From Sphingobacterium sp. ML3W (GTDB lineage: Bacteria; Bacteroidota; Bacteroidia; Sphingobacteriales; Sphingobacteriaceae): DNA of 64,000 bases. Positions 53,338 through 63,034 of the stretch are shown one piece after another (position 1 is the stretch's first letter; every line of letters begins with the position of its first letter). The stretch is taken from the NCBI RefSeq assembly GCF_029542085.1, contig NZ_CP107036.1, positions 372,001-436,000 of the forward strand, in the 5' to 3' direction. The position numbers and the translations under genes are program-made. The notes under the pieces were generated by a model. That model was not told the origin of the DNA. It saw only the letters and a program-made list of their open reading frames with translations, and ran no database searches.

Positions 53338-56043
53338 ATGATTTTCAATATGAATATACTGCTGTCAAAACATGTCGATGTTTCGAATCGTTTTATCCGA
53401 AAAAGACGATTTATTGTTTCGATACTGAGTTTGACAACTATCCTTTGTGGCATTCAGGAAACAAAAGCGCAGAGCGCAAACCAATTGAAAAAAGCTTGGG
53501 ATCTTGCGGATCGACAGTCGCAATTGCTCTATAAAGAACTACAGGTGCTAAAAAAAGCTGATTCTACATTAGCATCTCCACGTACACTCTCCGAAAATAA
53601 CGAGTTGGTGGCCGTTAAACGTGGCGATTGGACAAGTGGTTTTTATCCTGGGGTTTTATGGTATTTATATGAGAAATCCGGGAAACATAAATGGAAAGAA
53701 CTGGCGGGTGAATTGACCGGAGGTATCGAAGACGAACAGTATAACGGGAAAACCCATGATATGGGCTTTAAAATTTTCTGTAGTGTTGGTAACGGTTATC
53801 GTCTTACGGCCAATGCACATTATCGGGATGTCATTATCCAATCCGCTAAAACTTTGGCAACACGCTTTAATCCTAAGGTTGGATGCATCCGTTCTTGGGA
53901 TCATAATAGCCATCGTTGGGATTTTCCGGTCATTATTGATAACATGCTCAATCTGGAATTGCTTTTTGAAGCAACAAAATTGACCGGGGACTCTAGCTAT
54001 TATCATATCGCTGTAAGTCATGCAAACACAACGATGAAGAATCATTTTAGATCGGACTATAGCACTTACCATGTAATTGACTATAATCCTGCGACAGGTG
54101 AAGTACAGCACAAAAATACACATCAAGGATTTAGTGATGAGTCTACCTGGGCTCGGGGAGAAGCATGGGCACTCTATGGTTATACCATGTGCTATCGTGA
54201 GACCGGTGATCCAAAATACCTGCAGCAAGCTGAAAAGGTCGCGCATTGGCTTTTTGGCCATCCACGTATGCCCAAGGATTTAATCCCTTATTGGGATTTC
54301 GATGCACCTCATATTCCGAATGAACCGAGGGATGTTTCAGCTGCCACCGTGATCGCGTCGGGACTATTGGAGCTGAGTACATTTAGCAATCAGGGGAAAG
54401 ACTATTTGAGCAAAGCGCGGACAATAATGTCTAATCTGATTGACCACTATATGTCCCCTCCAAATAAAAATAAAGGGTTTATATTACTGCATAGTACCGG
54501 GTCAAAACCCTCCAATACCGAAGTAGATAAGCCATTAAGTTACGCAGATTACTATTTTTTAGAAGCATTGCTTCGGGAGGAAAACTTGCGTTCGGGACGG
54601 GCACAGTCAAGCCTGGTTCGAAAAGACCCCGAAGGTAAACTCATCTATTTTCCGGATGATAAGGGAAATATGGTCCCTGATTTCAGTCGGGTTGGTTATC
54701 ACCAAGGAAATCGACCGCTCCCAGCTGTAGCCAGCACTATTTCATTGCATCCTACAGCAGATGGAACTGATCAGCAGATGATACAACGTGCCATCGATGA
54801 AATCTCAAACAAACCCCTTGATAAAAACGGATATAGAGGGGCGATAACGCTGAAAAAAGGAATTTACAATATACCTGGAAGTCTACTGATCAAATCGAGT
54901 GGTATTGTGTTGAGAGGAGAGGGGGCTGCCGAAGGTGAAACGTTATTGCGTGCCACGGGAAAGCAACAACGTAGCTTATTGAAAATTTCTGGTGACGGAA
55001 ACTATGTCGAAGATCAGGCTAAAGCGCAAGTGCTTGAAGCAATATATATACCTGTCGGAAGTAAGTATGTCGTTGTCGATGATAGTCGTGATTTTCAGAA
55101 AGGGGCATCAGTACTCCTTTCTTATGAACTCAATGCGGCGTGGATTAAAGCGGTCAAAATGGATCAAATTATAGCAAGGGAAGGAACAAAACAATGGACA
55201 ACTAAGGAATATAAACTAAAATTTGAACGTGTTATTTCTTCCATTAGTGGAGACACGCTGTTTTTAGATAATCCAGTTGTCATGGCCATAGATCCGAGGT
55301 TTGGTAAAGTCTCTGTCATACCTTTTAAGTTTGCGGGACGTATTCAGGAAGTGGGGGTTGAAAATCTACGTTTTGAATCCGAATTTGTCAACGAAACAGA
55401 CGAAAACCATGCTTGGATAGCTATTGAGCTTGATAAAATTGAGAATGCATGGGTTCGCAACATTACCGCACGCTATTTCGGTTATGCGGCAGTAAGCTTG
55501 GGAGCCTTCGCAAAACAAACATCCGTTATCAATTCGAAATGTCTGGATCCTAAATCTCAAATTATAGGGGGACGTAGGTATTCATTCAATAACAATGGTC
55601 AACTCAATTTATTTAGACAGTTATATACCACAGAAGGACGACATGACTATGTCACGGGAGCAAGAACTTTGGGACCAAATGTTTTTAGTTTGTCCACTGC
55701 AACGAATACCCATGCAGATATTGGACCACATCATCGTTGGGCTGTAGGCACCTTGTACGATCAGATTACAACTGATGGCGAGATTAATGTTCAGGATCGC
55801 GGTAACTGGGGGAGTGGACACGGTTGGGCCGGAGTGACACAGGTATTGTGGAATTGCAAAGTCAAGAGTGCAGCCGTACAACAACCTTGGGCTTCCGGGC
55901 AAAATTTTGCAATAGGGGTGAATGGCGAAAACAATCATGGTCGGTTTAAAGACAGGACTGCCGGTCTTTGGGAAAATCAAAATAAAAAATTGCTCTTAGA
56001 GTCACTTTATGAGCAACAATTGAACGATAGATTAAATAAATAA
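53338..56043 (+). CDS. Fusion: GH88 unsaturated glucuronyl hydrolase plus C-terminal beta-helix domain
   Basis: A 901-residue protein with an export signal ending near TKAQ (about 45). Residues about 50-415 are a GH88 alpha/alpha-barrel with the two catalytic Asp positions, Asp141 in THDMGF and Asp201 in IIDNMLNL, plus STWARGEAWALYGY. It removes the unsaturated uronic acid left by lyases. Residues about 430-900 are a different domain: pectate-lyase-like beta-helix features (HPTADGTDQQMIQRAID, ITLKKGIYNIPGSLLIKSSG, VLRGEG) and a striking end with TEGRHDYVTGARTLGPNVF, DIGPHHRWAVGTLYD and DRGNWGSGHGWAGVTQ. The second half could be a lyase or epimerase; no activity is known to me. The frame is continuous with no sign of an assembly join. 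Confidence 0.82.
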   Translation: MIFNMNILLSKHVDVSNRFIRKRRFIVSILSLTTILCGIQETKAQSANQLKKAWDLADRQSQLLYKELQVLKKADSTLASPRTLSENNELVAVKRGDWTSGFYPGVLWYLYEKSGKHKWKELAGELTGGIEDEQYNGKTHDMGFKIFCSVGNGYRLTANAHYRDVIIQSAKTLATRFNPKVGCIRSWDHNSHRWDFPVIIDNMLNLELLFEATKLTGDSSYYHIAVSHANTTMKNHFRSDYSTYHVIDYNPATGEVQHKNTHQGFSDESTWARGEAWALYGYTMCYRETGDPKYLQQAEKVAHWLFGHPRMPKDLIPYWDFDAPHIPNEPRDVSAATVIASGLLELSTFSNQGKDYLSKARTIMSNLIDHYMSPPNKNKGFILLHSTGSKPSNTEVDKPLSYADYYFLEALLREENLRSGRAQSSLVRKDPEGKLIYFPDDKGNMVPDFSRVGYHQGNRPLPAVASTISLHPTADGTDQQMIQRAIDEISNKPLDKNGYRGAITLKKGIYNIPGSLLIKSSGIVLRGEGAAEGETLLRATGKQQRSLLKISGDGNYVEDQAKAQVLEAIYIPVGSKYVVVDDSRDFQKGASVLLSYELNAAWIKAVKMDQIIAREGTKQWTTKEYKLKFERVISSISGDTLFLDNPVVMAIDPRFGKVSVIPFKFAGRIQEVGVENLRFESEFVNETDENHAWIAIELDKIENAWVRNITARYFGYAAVSLGAFAKQTSVINSKCLDPKSQIIGGRRYSFNNNGQLNLFRQLYTTEGRHDYVTGARTLGPNVFSLSTATNTHADIGPHHRWAVGTLYDQITTDGEINVQDRGNWGSGHGWAGVTQVLWNCKVKSAAVQQPWASGQNFAIGVNGENNHGRFKDRTAGLWENQNKKLLLESLYEQQLNDRLNK

Positions 56044-56105
56044 CTATTGGTGTTTATAGAATGGAATGATTATTTTTATCGTATCCAATTTCAATTATAT
56101 TCCTC

Positions 56106-59100
56106 ATGATGCCATTACGTATTTGTATACTTTGGGTTTTTAGTACGCTGTTTGTCCTTTCTATTTCTAATGCACAGGAGAAGAACTATCGTTTTTTACA
56201 TCTTGATGTAAACGAAGGTTTATCACAAGGTAGTGTTTTTGCTATCGAACAAGATCACCTGGGCTTTATGTGGATTGGTACCCGTGATGGTCTGAATAAA
56301 TATGATGCACGTAAGTTTACAATTTATAGAAGCAATCCGCAGGATAGCCTTTCCCTGGAACATAATTTTATACAAGCAATTACCCAGGACAAGAAACAGC
56401 GACTTTGGGTAGGGACAACAGGTGGTCTTAATTTATACAATCGGAATGCAGATAATTTTACGCGTATTCCTTTGCCAGTCGTTGAGAGCACAAGTGGGAA
56501 AATAGAAGTGAATGTGCATCAAATTTTCCAAGATTCAAATGGTGTAATTTGGATTGCTACGAATGTTGGATTATATCGGATAAAAGAAGGTGCTCATTTG
56601 GAGGCGGAGCTTGTTTTCAATGAAATTACGGTTGAAGGGAGCAATGGCCGCTCGTATTTTAGAAATTTTAGAACAATATACGAGGATGGCAAGAAAAGAT
56701 TGTGGTTTTGTACAGATGATGCAATCGTACTGATGCAGTCCGCTTCCAGGGATGGCAATAGATTGAAAGTGTTGCGGACCTATTTCAATCAGAAAGGATT
56801 GGTTAATAAAGTAAATCAACGATTTCAGGCTGTTCTGGAATTTGCTCCTGGTGTTTTTTGGGTAGGAACAAAATACAATGGAATAAAAATAATCAATGAA
56901 AATACAGGAGAGGTATCTTCTTTGAATACTGATGACAGTCCTACTGCAAATTTGGCAAATCAGGATGTACGTTCTTTGAAGAAGGCTTACGATGGGAGCA
57001 TCTGGATTGGAACATTTAATGGCCTTTATTTATACCGAAACGGGAAAATATTATTTATACAAGCCGATGATAACAATCCCAATAGTTTGAGTAATAACTC
57101 TATTCGACCAATATTTCAGGATAAAAGGGGGTCTATCTGGATCGGTACTTATTTTGGCGGGATTAATATCTACGATAAAGATATCCCGAATTTTCAAAAT
57201 TTCACCCATCAATCTCGACGAAATAGCTTGAGCTACAATGTTGTCAGTGCTTTTTTGGAGAATCCAAATGGTGAGCTGGTTATTGGGACAGAGGGTGGTG
57301 GATTGAATTATTTCAACCGATATACCAATTCATTTTTTAACGAGCGACATGATAAAAGTAGTGCGGGAAGCCTAAGTCATAATAATGTAAAATCTATCTG
57401 TCGCGATCGGGAGGGTAATTTGTGGGTCGGCACTTATGATGGTGGATTAAATTTAAGACGTAAAGGACAACAGGTTTACGAACATTTTCGTTTTGATCCA
57501 AATGTCATCAATGGACTGGCAAACAATAACGTGTATGCACTACTGGAGGATCGCCAGGGCGATATTTGGATCGGAACATTTGGTGGCGGTTTGCAGGTAC
57601 AACGGAAAAATCAAAAACCCGGTTATTTCCAGACCTTCAACGTTGCCGGTAAACAGTTGAGCTCAAATATGGTCAGAGCACTCATGGAGGATTCCAGCGG
57701 TAATTTATGGATCGGCACTTCTAATGGACTAAATCTTAAAATAGCAGGTACCGATAAATTCGTATCGTTTTTGAATCACAAAAATGACTCACTTTCAATC
57801 AGTGGTAATGATATTATTAGTATTCATGAAGATAGAAAAGGACAAATCTGGATTGGAACCTATATGGGAGGTTTAAATCGCTATCTGCCCGAAAAGAAAG
57901 CCTTTAAACGTTTCAATGAACAAAATGGCCTTCCAGTCAATAATGTTTTTGGTATTCTGAGTGATCTAAAGAACAAATTGTGGCTAAGCACAAACACAGG
58001 GATTACCTGTTTCGATCCGCAAGCGGGGAGTGTTAGAAGTTATACAAAAGTGGATGGTTTGCCTGGTAATGAATATATTCAAAATGCTGCCGCCATACTG
58101 CGGGACGGAAAATTCGCTTTTGGTAGCTTTTCTGGTTTTACCCTATTCAATCCAGACAGTCTTAGCGTCAATAGCTATATTCCGCCAATACAATTTACAG
58201 ATCTTAAATTGTTTAATCGTACCGTTAGACCCGGAATTGATGGTGTAATCCCCAAGGATATATCCATGATGGATGAATTGGTATTAGATCACAATCAGAA
58301 TGTATTTAGTCTTGAATTCAGTGTGTTAAATTATGTTCATCCTGAAAAAAATAACTATGCCTATTATTTAAAAGGTTTTGATCAGGAATGGAATTATGTA
58401 ACCAATCCAGTCGCCACCTATACGAACTTGGATCCGGGAAATTATGAACTCTGGATAAAAGGGTCAAATAATGATGGTATCTGGAACGAAAAGGCGCGGG
58501 TTTTAAAAATAAGAATTCTCCCTGCGCCTTGGAAAACATGGTGGGCTTATACAGGTTATTTCTTGATTTTGGGTTTTATTGTGTTCTTGATCATCCGTTT
58601 TTTTCATGGTAGAAATAAGCTAAAACGTGATCTTTTGATCCGAAAGATTGCTTCAGAGAAGCAAGAGGAATTGCATGAAGCCAAACTGAATTTCTTTACA
58701 AATATTTCGCATGAATTTCGTACACCCCTGTCTTTGATTATAGGACCGTTGAATCAATTGAAAACGGATCATTCGCTATCTGACTATGCACAGGAACATC
58801 TGGGCTACGCCACACGAAATGCCGATCGCTTGATGAATTTGGTCAATCAACTACTTGATTTCCGAAAACATGAAGGCGGAAAGATGGAATTGCACAGTCA
58901 GAAAGTTCTTGTATCTGAATATCTTAAAAACGTTTTATTAAATTTCCATTTTATAGCAGAGAAGAATAATATCCAGTTTTTTCTTGAGAACAATATTTCC
59001 ACCGATTACCAGGCATATTTTGACCCTGAGCAGTTTGAGAAAGTGCTTGTCAATCTGATTTACAATGCCTTTAAATTTACCGATAAGGGGGGACGGATAA

Positions 59101-60281
59101 AAGTACAGGTTGAACTTGAGGGCAATGATGATGCGGCCAAATTACTTGTTTCCGTCTGGGATTCCGGTAGAGGCATCCCCGCAAAAGATATCCCCTTTGT
59201 ATTTGAACAATTCTATCAGGCAAACACCGAGGGTTTTGTCTCTACGAGTAGTGGTATAGGACTTGCATTGTCAAGATCCATCATACATTTACATGGAGGC
59301 TTGTTAACTGTTGAAAGTAATATGGCTGCAGAGCCTTCAGCTTATAATACGGTCTTCAGGATCAGTCTGCCGCAGCAGAATTTGCATATAGATGCTTCAT
59401 TTACAACCGATGTTTTAAGCGGAATTGAAGAGACGGATGTCTCTGAGCAGTCTGATCAATTGGTGGATGATCGGGGGCTTGTGGAGGTTGAAACTGACCG
59501 GACGGTTGATGAGAAACCGATTATTCTTGTTGCCGAAGATAATGTGGAGCTGAGATGTTTTCTTTGCGAAAACTTACGCAAGAAATATGTGGTTTTAGAA
59601 GCCAACGATGGAAACGAAGCGCTGGCACTGGTTCACGCCAAACAGCCGGATATTATTATTTCAGATGTGACGATGCCAAACTGTGATGGTATAACACTGT
59701 TGCAACAAATAAAGAACGATAATAGCACTAATCACATTCCAGTTATTTTATTGACTGCCCGAACTGCGGATCCATATATCACTGAAGCTTTTGAAGTGGG
59801 AACTGATGATTATATCACCAAACCATTCAGTATGCCACATTTGATTCAGAAAATATCAAACATCATACAGACAAGAAAACGTTTGGAGGAAAAATTTGTT
59901 CAAAATTATCTTTTGGGAGGACAGGGGACAGAGACAACCGAAAGAACGCGCTTTTTGGATCAGGTATTGCGTATTGTGGAGGAAAATCTAGGCTGCGAGG
60001 ATTTCGGTGTACAGGAGCTGACGAAGGCAATAGGCGTTAGCCGATCAGTTTTATACCGTAAGATAAAACAGCAAACTGGTTTGAATCTGGTTGAATTTAT
60101 CAATATGGTACGTCTGAAAAAAGCTGCACAAATACTGTTGAATAATAGTGAATTGAGTATTAGCGAAGTTGCTTATCAAGTAGGCTTCAATGATCCAAAA
60201 TATTTTAGTAAGACCTTTAAGAAATTCTATAAAGAAAGTCCACGTACCTATATCGAGAAATTTAGTGTTAAAAATAATTAA
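56106..60281 (+). CDS. Hybrid two-component system regulator (HTCS) of the fucose/uronate locus
   Basis: A 1391-residue one-protein signalling chain. A signal peptide (ending SNAQ) is followed by two seven-bladed propellers made of repeats like GNLWVGTYDGGLN and GQIWIGTYMGGLNR (about 30-740), a Y_Y_Y domain (about 745-805) and a membrane helix (about 812-832). The cytoplasmic part has the HisKA motif ISHEFRTP with His869, an ATPase domain (NLIYNAFKFT, DSGRGIP), a receiver with Asp1187 in IIISDVTMP, and an AraC-type HTH (about 1290-1385). Such proteins bind an oligosaccharide in the periplasm and switch on the adjacent locus. It lies directly after the enzymes in the same direction. Confidence 0.94.
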   Translation: MMPLRICILWVFSTLFVLSISNAQEKNYRFLHLDVNEGLSQGSVFAIEQDHLGFMWIGTRDGLNKYDARKFTIYRSNPQDSLSLEHNFIQAITQDKKQRLWVGTTGGLNLYNRNADNFTRIPLPVVESTSGKIEVNVHQIFQDSNGVIWIATNVGLYRIKEGAHLEAELVFNEITVEGSNGRSYFRNFRTIYEDGKKRLWFCTDDAIVLMQSASRDGNRLKVLRTYFNQKGLVNKVNQRFQAVLEFAPGVFWVGTKYNGIKIINENTGEVSSLNTDDSPTANLANQDVRSLKKAYDGSIWIGTFNGLYLYRNGKILFIQADDNNPNSLSNNSIRPIFQDKRGSIWIGTYFGGINIYDKDIPNFQNFTHQSRRNSLSYNVVSAFLENPNGELVIGTEGGGLNYFNRYTNSFFNERHDKSSAGSLSHNNVKSICRDREGNLWVGTYDGGLNLRRKGQQVYEHFRFDPNVINGLANNNVYALLEDRQGDIWIGTFGGGLQVQRKNQKPGYFQTFNVAGKQLSSNMVRALMEDSSGNLWIGTSNGLNLKIAGTDKFVSFLNHKNDSLSISGNDIISIHEDRKGQIWIGTYMGGLNRYLPEKKAFKRFNEQNGLPVNNVFGILSDLKNKLWLSTNTGITCFDPQAGSVRSYTKVDGLPGNEYIQNAAAILRDGKFAFGSFSGFTLFNPDSLSVNSYIPPIQFTDLKLFNRTVRPGIDGVIPKDISMMDELVLDHNQNVFSLEFSVLNYVHPEKNNYAYYLKGFDQEWNYVTNPVATYTNLDPGNYELWIKGSNNDGIWNEKARVLKIRILPAPWKTWWAYTGYFLILGFIVFLIIRFFHGRNKLKRDLLIRKIASEKQEELHEAKLNFFTNISHEFRTPLSLIIGPLNQLKTDHSLSDYAQEHLGYATRNADRLMNLVNQLLDFRKHEGGKMELHSQKVLVSEYLKNVLLNFHFIAEKNNIQFFLENNISTDYQAYFDPEQFEKVLVNLIYNAFKFTDKGGRIKVQVELEGNDDAAKLLVSVWDSGRGIPAKDIPFVFEQFYQANTEGFVSTSSGIGLALSRSIIHLHGGLLTVESNMAAEPSAYNTVFRISLPQQNLHIDASFTTDVLSGIEETDVSEQSDQLVDDRGLVEVETDRTVDEKPIILVAEDNVELRCFLCENLRKKYVVLEANDGNEALALVHAKQPDIIISDVTMPNCDGITLLQQIKNDNSTNHIPVILLTARTADPYITEAFEVGTDDYITKPFSMPHLIQKISNIIQTRKRLEEKFVQNYLLGGQGTETTERTRFLDQVLRIVEENLGCEDFGVQELTKAIGVSRSVLYRKIKQQTGLNLVEFINMVRLKKAAQILLNNSELSISEVAYQVGFNDPKYFSKTFKKFYKESPRTYIEKFSVKNN

Positions 60282-60395
60282 GCTCTCACAAGCACCAACA
60301 GCAGTGAAAATCAACTGAAGGTTCTTTCTGGCTAATAAACCGAGTGTAGCGAGTTCATCGATGCTTAATGAAAAAAACGAATCAATAAAATAGAC

Positions 60396-60462
60396 AAAAA
60401 AAGGTTTTCAAACGGGGAGAATGAAAACCTTCAATAACCAATTATAAACCTAAATTATGATA
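60396..60462 (-). ncRNA. Candidate ~67-nt small RNA, copy 2
   Basis: On the minus strand a -7 box TATATTTG (60473-60466) precedes a leader, then the stem AAGGTTTTC/GAAAACCTT (60423-60431 with 60401-60409), a 13-nt loop with CTCCCC (60410-60422) and seven T (60402-60396). It matches copy 1 at 69 of 72 positions; the two mismatches at 60464 and 60470 lie in or near the -7 box and the third (60432) just outside the stem. The -33 position has TTT instead of TTG. It lies between convergent genes (HTCS and exporter). The remainder of the 60282-60559 spacer holds nothing recognised. Confidence 0.55.
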
Positions 60463-60559
60463 GTACAAATATAGCTGTTTTAAACTTGTCCTGAAAATAA
60501 ATTAGCAACCTTATTGGATTGTGTAGCTTAAAATCGACAAAGTCTTTTATGTGTTTTAG

Positions 60560-61759
60560 CTATAGCCTATTCGTTTTAGCTAGCTTACTAATAAAAAAAA
60601 GTGCGAGCAGCCCCAAAGCCGCAAATACGGCGTATCCCAATCCGATTTCAAGTTGAGAAGAGGGATTGATTAAACTGACTGTGCCGTAACTCAGGGAGGA
60701 CGTTAACAGGTAAGTAATTCCACCGACCAATCCGCCGGCTATTCCTGCTGACAATGGGAATCGCCCCAAACAATAACTGAAATAATTATTGAATATAAAT
60801 CCGGCGGAACAATGTACCGCAAATGCGAAGAACGTCAGTGTATATAAATTTGTTTGATAAGGGGATACCACAATCATCAATAGTACCAGGATAATCTGGA
60901 TAAAATTAGCGATTCGCAATTTCGGTATTAAGGCTCTTTTGATCAGCGCTTTTCCAATAAAACCACCGCACATCCAAGCTAATCCCATGATAAGTGAGGT
61001 GTAGCCTGTCGTGATCGCTCCATAACCCAATTGATGCTCGATAAAAAACGGGCCACTAAGGTTATAAAACATGACTAATCCGTACGATATTCCGCACATC
61101 AACACGCCAAAAGTAAAATCGTTTGTCTTTAACATCATTTTAAATTCGCCGATAAGATAGTTGACGTGTAACGGTTTTCTTTGTTTAATTGTCTCGCCAG
61201 AGAAGATAAATTCCAGGACAAAAAGTACCGCGCTATAAACTGCGAGGACCATAAAATTTGAACGCCATCCAAACTGCGTTTGTAAATATCCACCAATAAA
61301 GGGGGCGATAATAGGTCCAATAGACCAGACGATGGTCATGATACTGAGATAGTGCTTGCGTTGCTCGCCCTCGTACACATCGACAAAGTAAGCCCGTTTG
61401 GAAATGACGACGAATGCTGAAAGAATACCCTGCAAAATACGCATGAAGTAAATTGTCCAGATATCATTTGTGGTGGCGGTGATCCAAAAACTAAGGATAA
61501 AAAGGAACAACGAAATTAGATTGATCCGATATCTTCCCCATGCGTCCACGAGTGCACCAGTAAAGAATTGAGCTACACCGTAGCTGATTAGAAACAATGA
61601 TAGTGTTAACTGGATACGGCTTTCACTGAGACCAAACTCCAAGGCCATTTGAGGCATCGAAGGAAGATAGATATCAGTAGCAAGTCCTGTAATTGGAACA
61701 AGTGCAAAAGCCAGTATCGTTGGAACAAAAGATTGTCTGGGTTTAGTGTTTTTTTCCAT
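60560..61759 (-). CDS. MFS multidrug exporter, Bcr/CflA type
   Basis: The ATG at 61759 gives 399 residues; a longer frame to 61822 adds a non-family leader and is rejected. About twelve hydrophobic segments are visible. The first helix ends in TDIYLPSMPQMALEFG, and after the second comes GALVDAWGRYRIN, the DHA1-family loop motif; both are typical of Bcr/CflA drug:proton antiporters. It would export small toxic compounds from the cytoplasm. It stands alone on the minus strand after the HTCS regulator, with two related palindromic sites 106-143 bp upstream. The substrate is unknown. Confidence 0.85.
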   Translation of the reverse strand: MEKNTKPRQSFVPTILAFALVPITGLATDIYLPSMPQMALEFGLSESRIQLTLSLFLISYGVAQFFTGALVDAWGRYRINLISLFLFILSFWITATTNDIWTIYFMRILQGILSAFVVISKRAYFVDVYEGEQRKHYLSIMTIVWSIGPIIAPFIGGYLQTQFGWRSNFMVLAVYSAVLFVLEFIFSGETIKQRKPLHVNYLIGEFKMMLKTNDFTFGVLMCGISYGLVMFYNLSGPFFIEHQLGYGAITTGYTSLIMGLAWMCGGFIGKALIKRALIPKLRIANFIQIILVLLMIVVSPYQTNLYTLTFFAFAVHCSAGFIFNNYFSYCLGRFPLSAGIAGGLVGGITYLLTSSLSYGTVSLINPSSQLEIGLGYAVFAALGLLALFFISKLAKTNRL

Positions 61760-61864
61760 CGTGATAATTTGTCGACAAAAATAATTCCATTGATGGATAC
61801 AAAATATATAGAATTCAAACAAATTATTGTGAAAATCAAACAGCCTGACCTCAGGACGTCAATA

Positions 61865-61902
61865 ACAACAATGTTGACCCTAAAATGACTCAACATTGTT
61901 GT
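61865..61902. promoter_or_regulatory. Inverted repeat upstream of the exporter gene
   Basis: ACAACAATGTTGA (61865-61877) and TCAACATTGTTGT (61890-61902) form a 13-bp perfect inverted repeat; each arm is itself a near-palindrome of the form CAACA-N-TGTTG. No T-run follows on either strand, so paired operator sites are more likely than a terminator. Confidence 0.45.
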
Positions 61903-61957
61903 AGAAATACTGCTGGACCAAGATTCTGAAAATATTTTCGGACTGCAGCTGTCGGTA

Positions 61958-63016
61958 TTATCTGGAATTTAGGAAGCGCTGTACAAAAACATCATCGTTT
62001 AGTTCAGGATAGTCGCTGTACACACGGTCAATTTCTTCTTTTTGACCAGGGGATAGTTGTTCTTTTGGATTGATACACCAAGTACCCTTTATCAAGCCCT
62101 GGCGTGTGAGGACTTCATGGAGCCCGGGGATACAGCCATGAAATGCATTTGCCGGATCAAAAAAAGCAGCATTACTGTCTGTTACTGCAATGGCTTTGCT
62201 TAAAAGATGACTTGCTGTCTGATTATCAGGATGGCGCTTGTAATTCTTAATTTCATCCAGAAGTGTTACCGCTTTTTGCGTCCACACCGCCCAATGCCCT
62301 AGTAAGCCCCCTTTAAAATCTATAGCAACTGTCTTCCCGTTCACTGGAAATTGATAGGTAGTCATTAGATCATTGACGATATTGTCATCATTGCCTGTAT
62401 ACATGGCGATTTGATCGCTACGATTTGAATTTGCGAGCGCACGCATGACATCCAGGGTTTGGTAACGATTGAAAGAAGCACATTTGATGGCAACAACATT
62501 TTCTATCGCAACAAACTCCTGCCAGAAGGAATAGGAAAAAATACGACCACCTACCGAAGGTTGGAGATAAAACCCAAATACTGGAATGATGGCAGCGACT
62601 GCACGAACGCGATCAAGTATAGCCTTTTCTGTCCAGTCGTTGAGTCCTCCCATACTCAATAAACCGATATCATAACCATATTTTAGCGCCGTCTTTGCTT
62701 CCTGTACGGCTTGTTCGGTAGGCCCACAGATACCTGCAATTTTAAGGAAGGGACGTTGAATCTCTGCCTTGTCCACCTCTTCGCTGGCCCATTTTAAAAC
62801 AGTTTCGAACAGGTTGATTTTCGGATCACGAATTTCGAACTGGGTAGAATGTACGGCGACGGCAATCCCTCCGGCGCCACTTGCGATATAATATTTTGTC
62901 AGAAGACGTTGAGACTCTTCATCTATACTACGGTCCTCGTGAAGAGCCAGGGGATGGGCGGGGATGACGGTTCCAGCCCAGAGATGTTGTTGTAAATTAG
63001 CGTCTAATTTTTTCAT
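61958..63016 (-). CDS. DapA-family (dihydrodipicolinate synthase-like) aldolase/dehydratase of unknown substrate
   Basis: A 352-residue TIM-barrel protein, longer than usual DapA proteins (~290). The Schiff-base Lys is probably Lys178 in NVVAIKCASF and the assisting Tyr is Tyr150 in PVFGFYLQP. The GTTGE loop that binds the pyruvate carboxylate in DapA is replaced by AVHSTQFE (about 54-61), so the substrate is unlikely to be pyruvate plus aspartate semialdehyde. The C-terminal extension ends in a helix-rich tail. The gene follows an NAD-dependent epimerase/dehydratase by 18 bp, suggesting a shared sugar or sugar-acid pathway. It could also be a distant pyrroline-4-hydroxy-2-carboxylate deaminase, but its distance from the hydroxyproline genes argues against this. 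Confidence 0.75.
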   Translation of the reverse strand: MKKLDANLQQHLWAGTVIPAHPLALHEDRSIDEESQRLLTKYYIASGAGGIAVAVHSTQFEIRDPKINLFETVLKWASEEVDKAEIQRPFLKIAGICGPTEQAVQEAKTALKYGYDIGLLSMGGLNDWTEKAILDRVRAVAAIIPVFGFYLQPSVGGRIFSYSFWQEFVAIENVVAIKCASFNRYQTLDVMRALANSNRSDQIAMYTGNDDNIVNDLMTTYQFPVNGKTVAIDFKGGLLGHWAVWTQKAVTLLDEIKNYKRHPDNQTASHLLSKAIAVTDSNAAFFDPANAFHGCIPGLHEVLTRQGLIKGTWCINPKEQLSPGQKEEIDRVYSDYPELNDDVFVQRFLNSR

Positions 63017-63034
63017 TAGAATAATTGTTTTTCC

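Noticed and set aside
53665..54261. 198-codon minus-strand frame
   Set aside because: Antisense to the GH88 domain with intact catalytic motifs; composition is that of a shadow frame.
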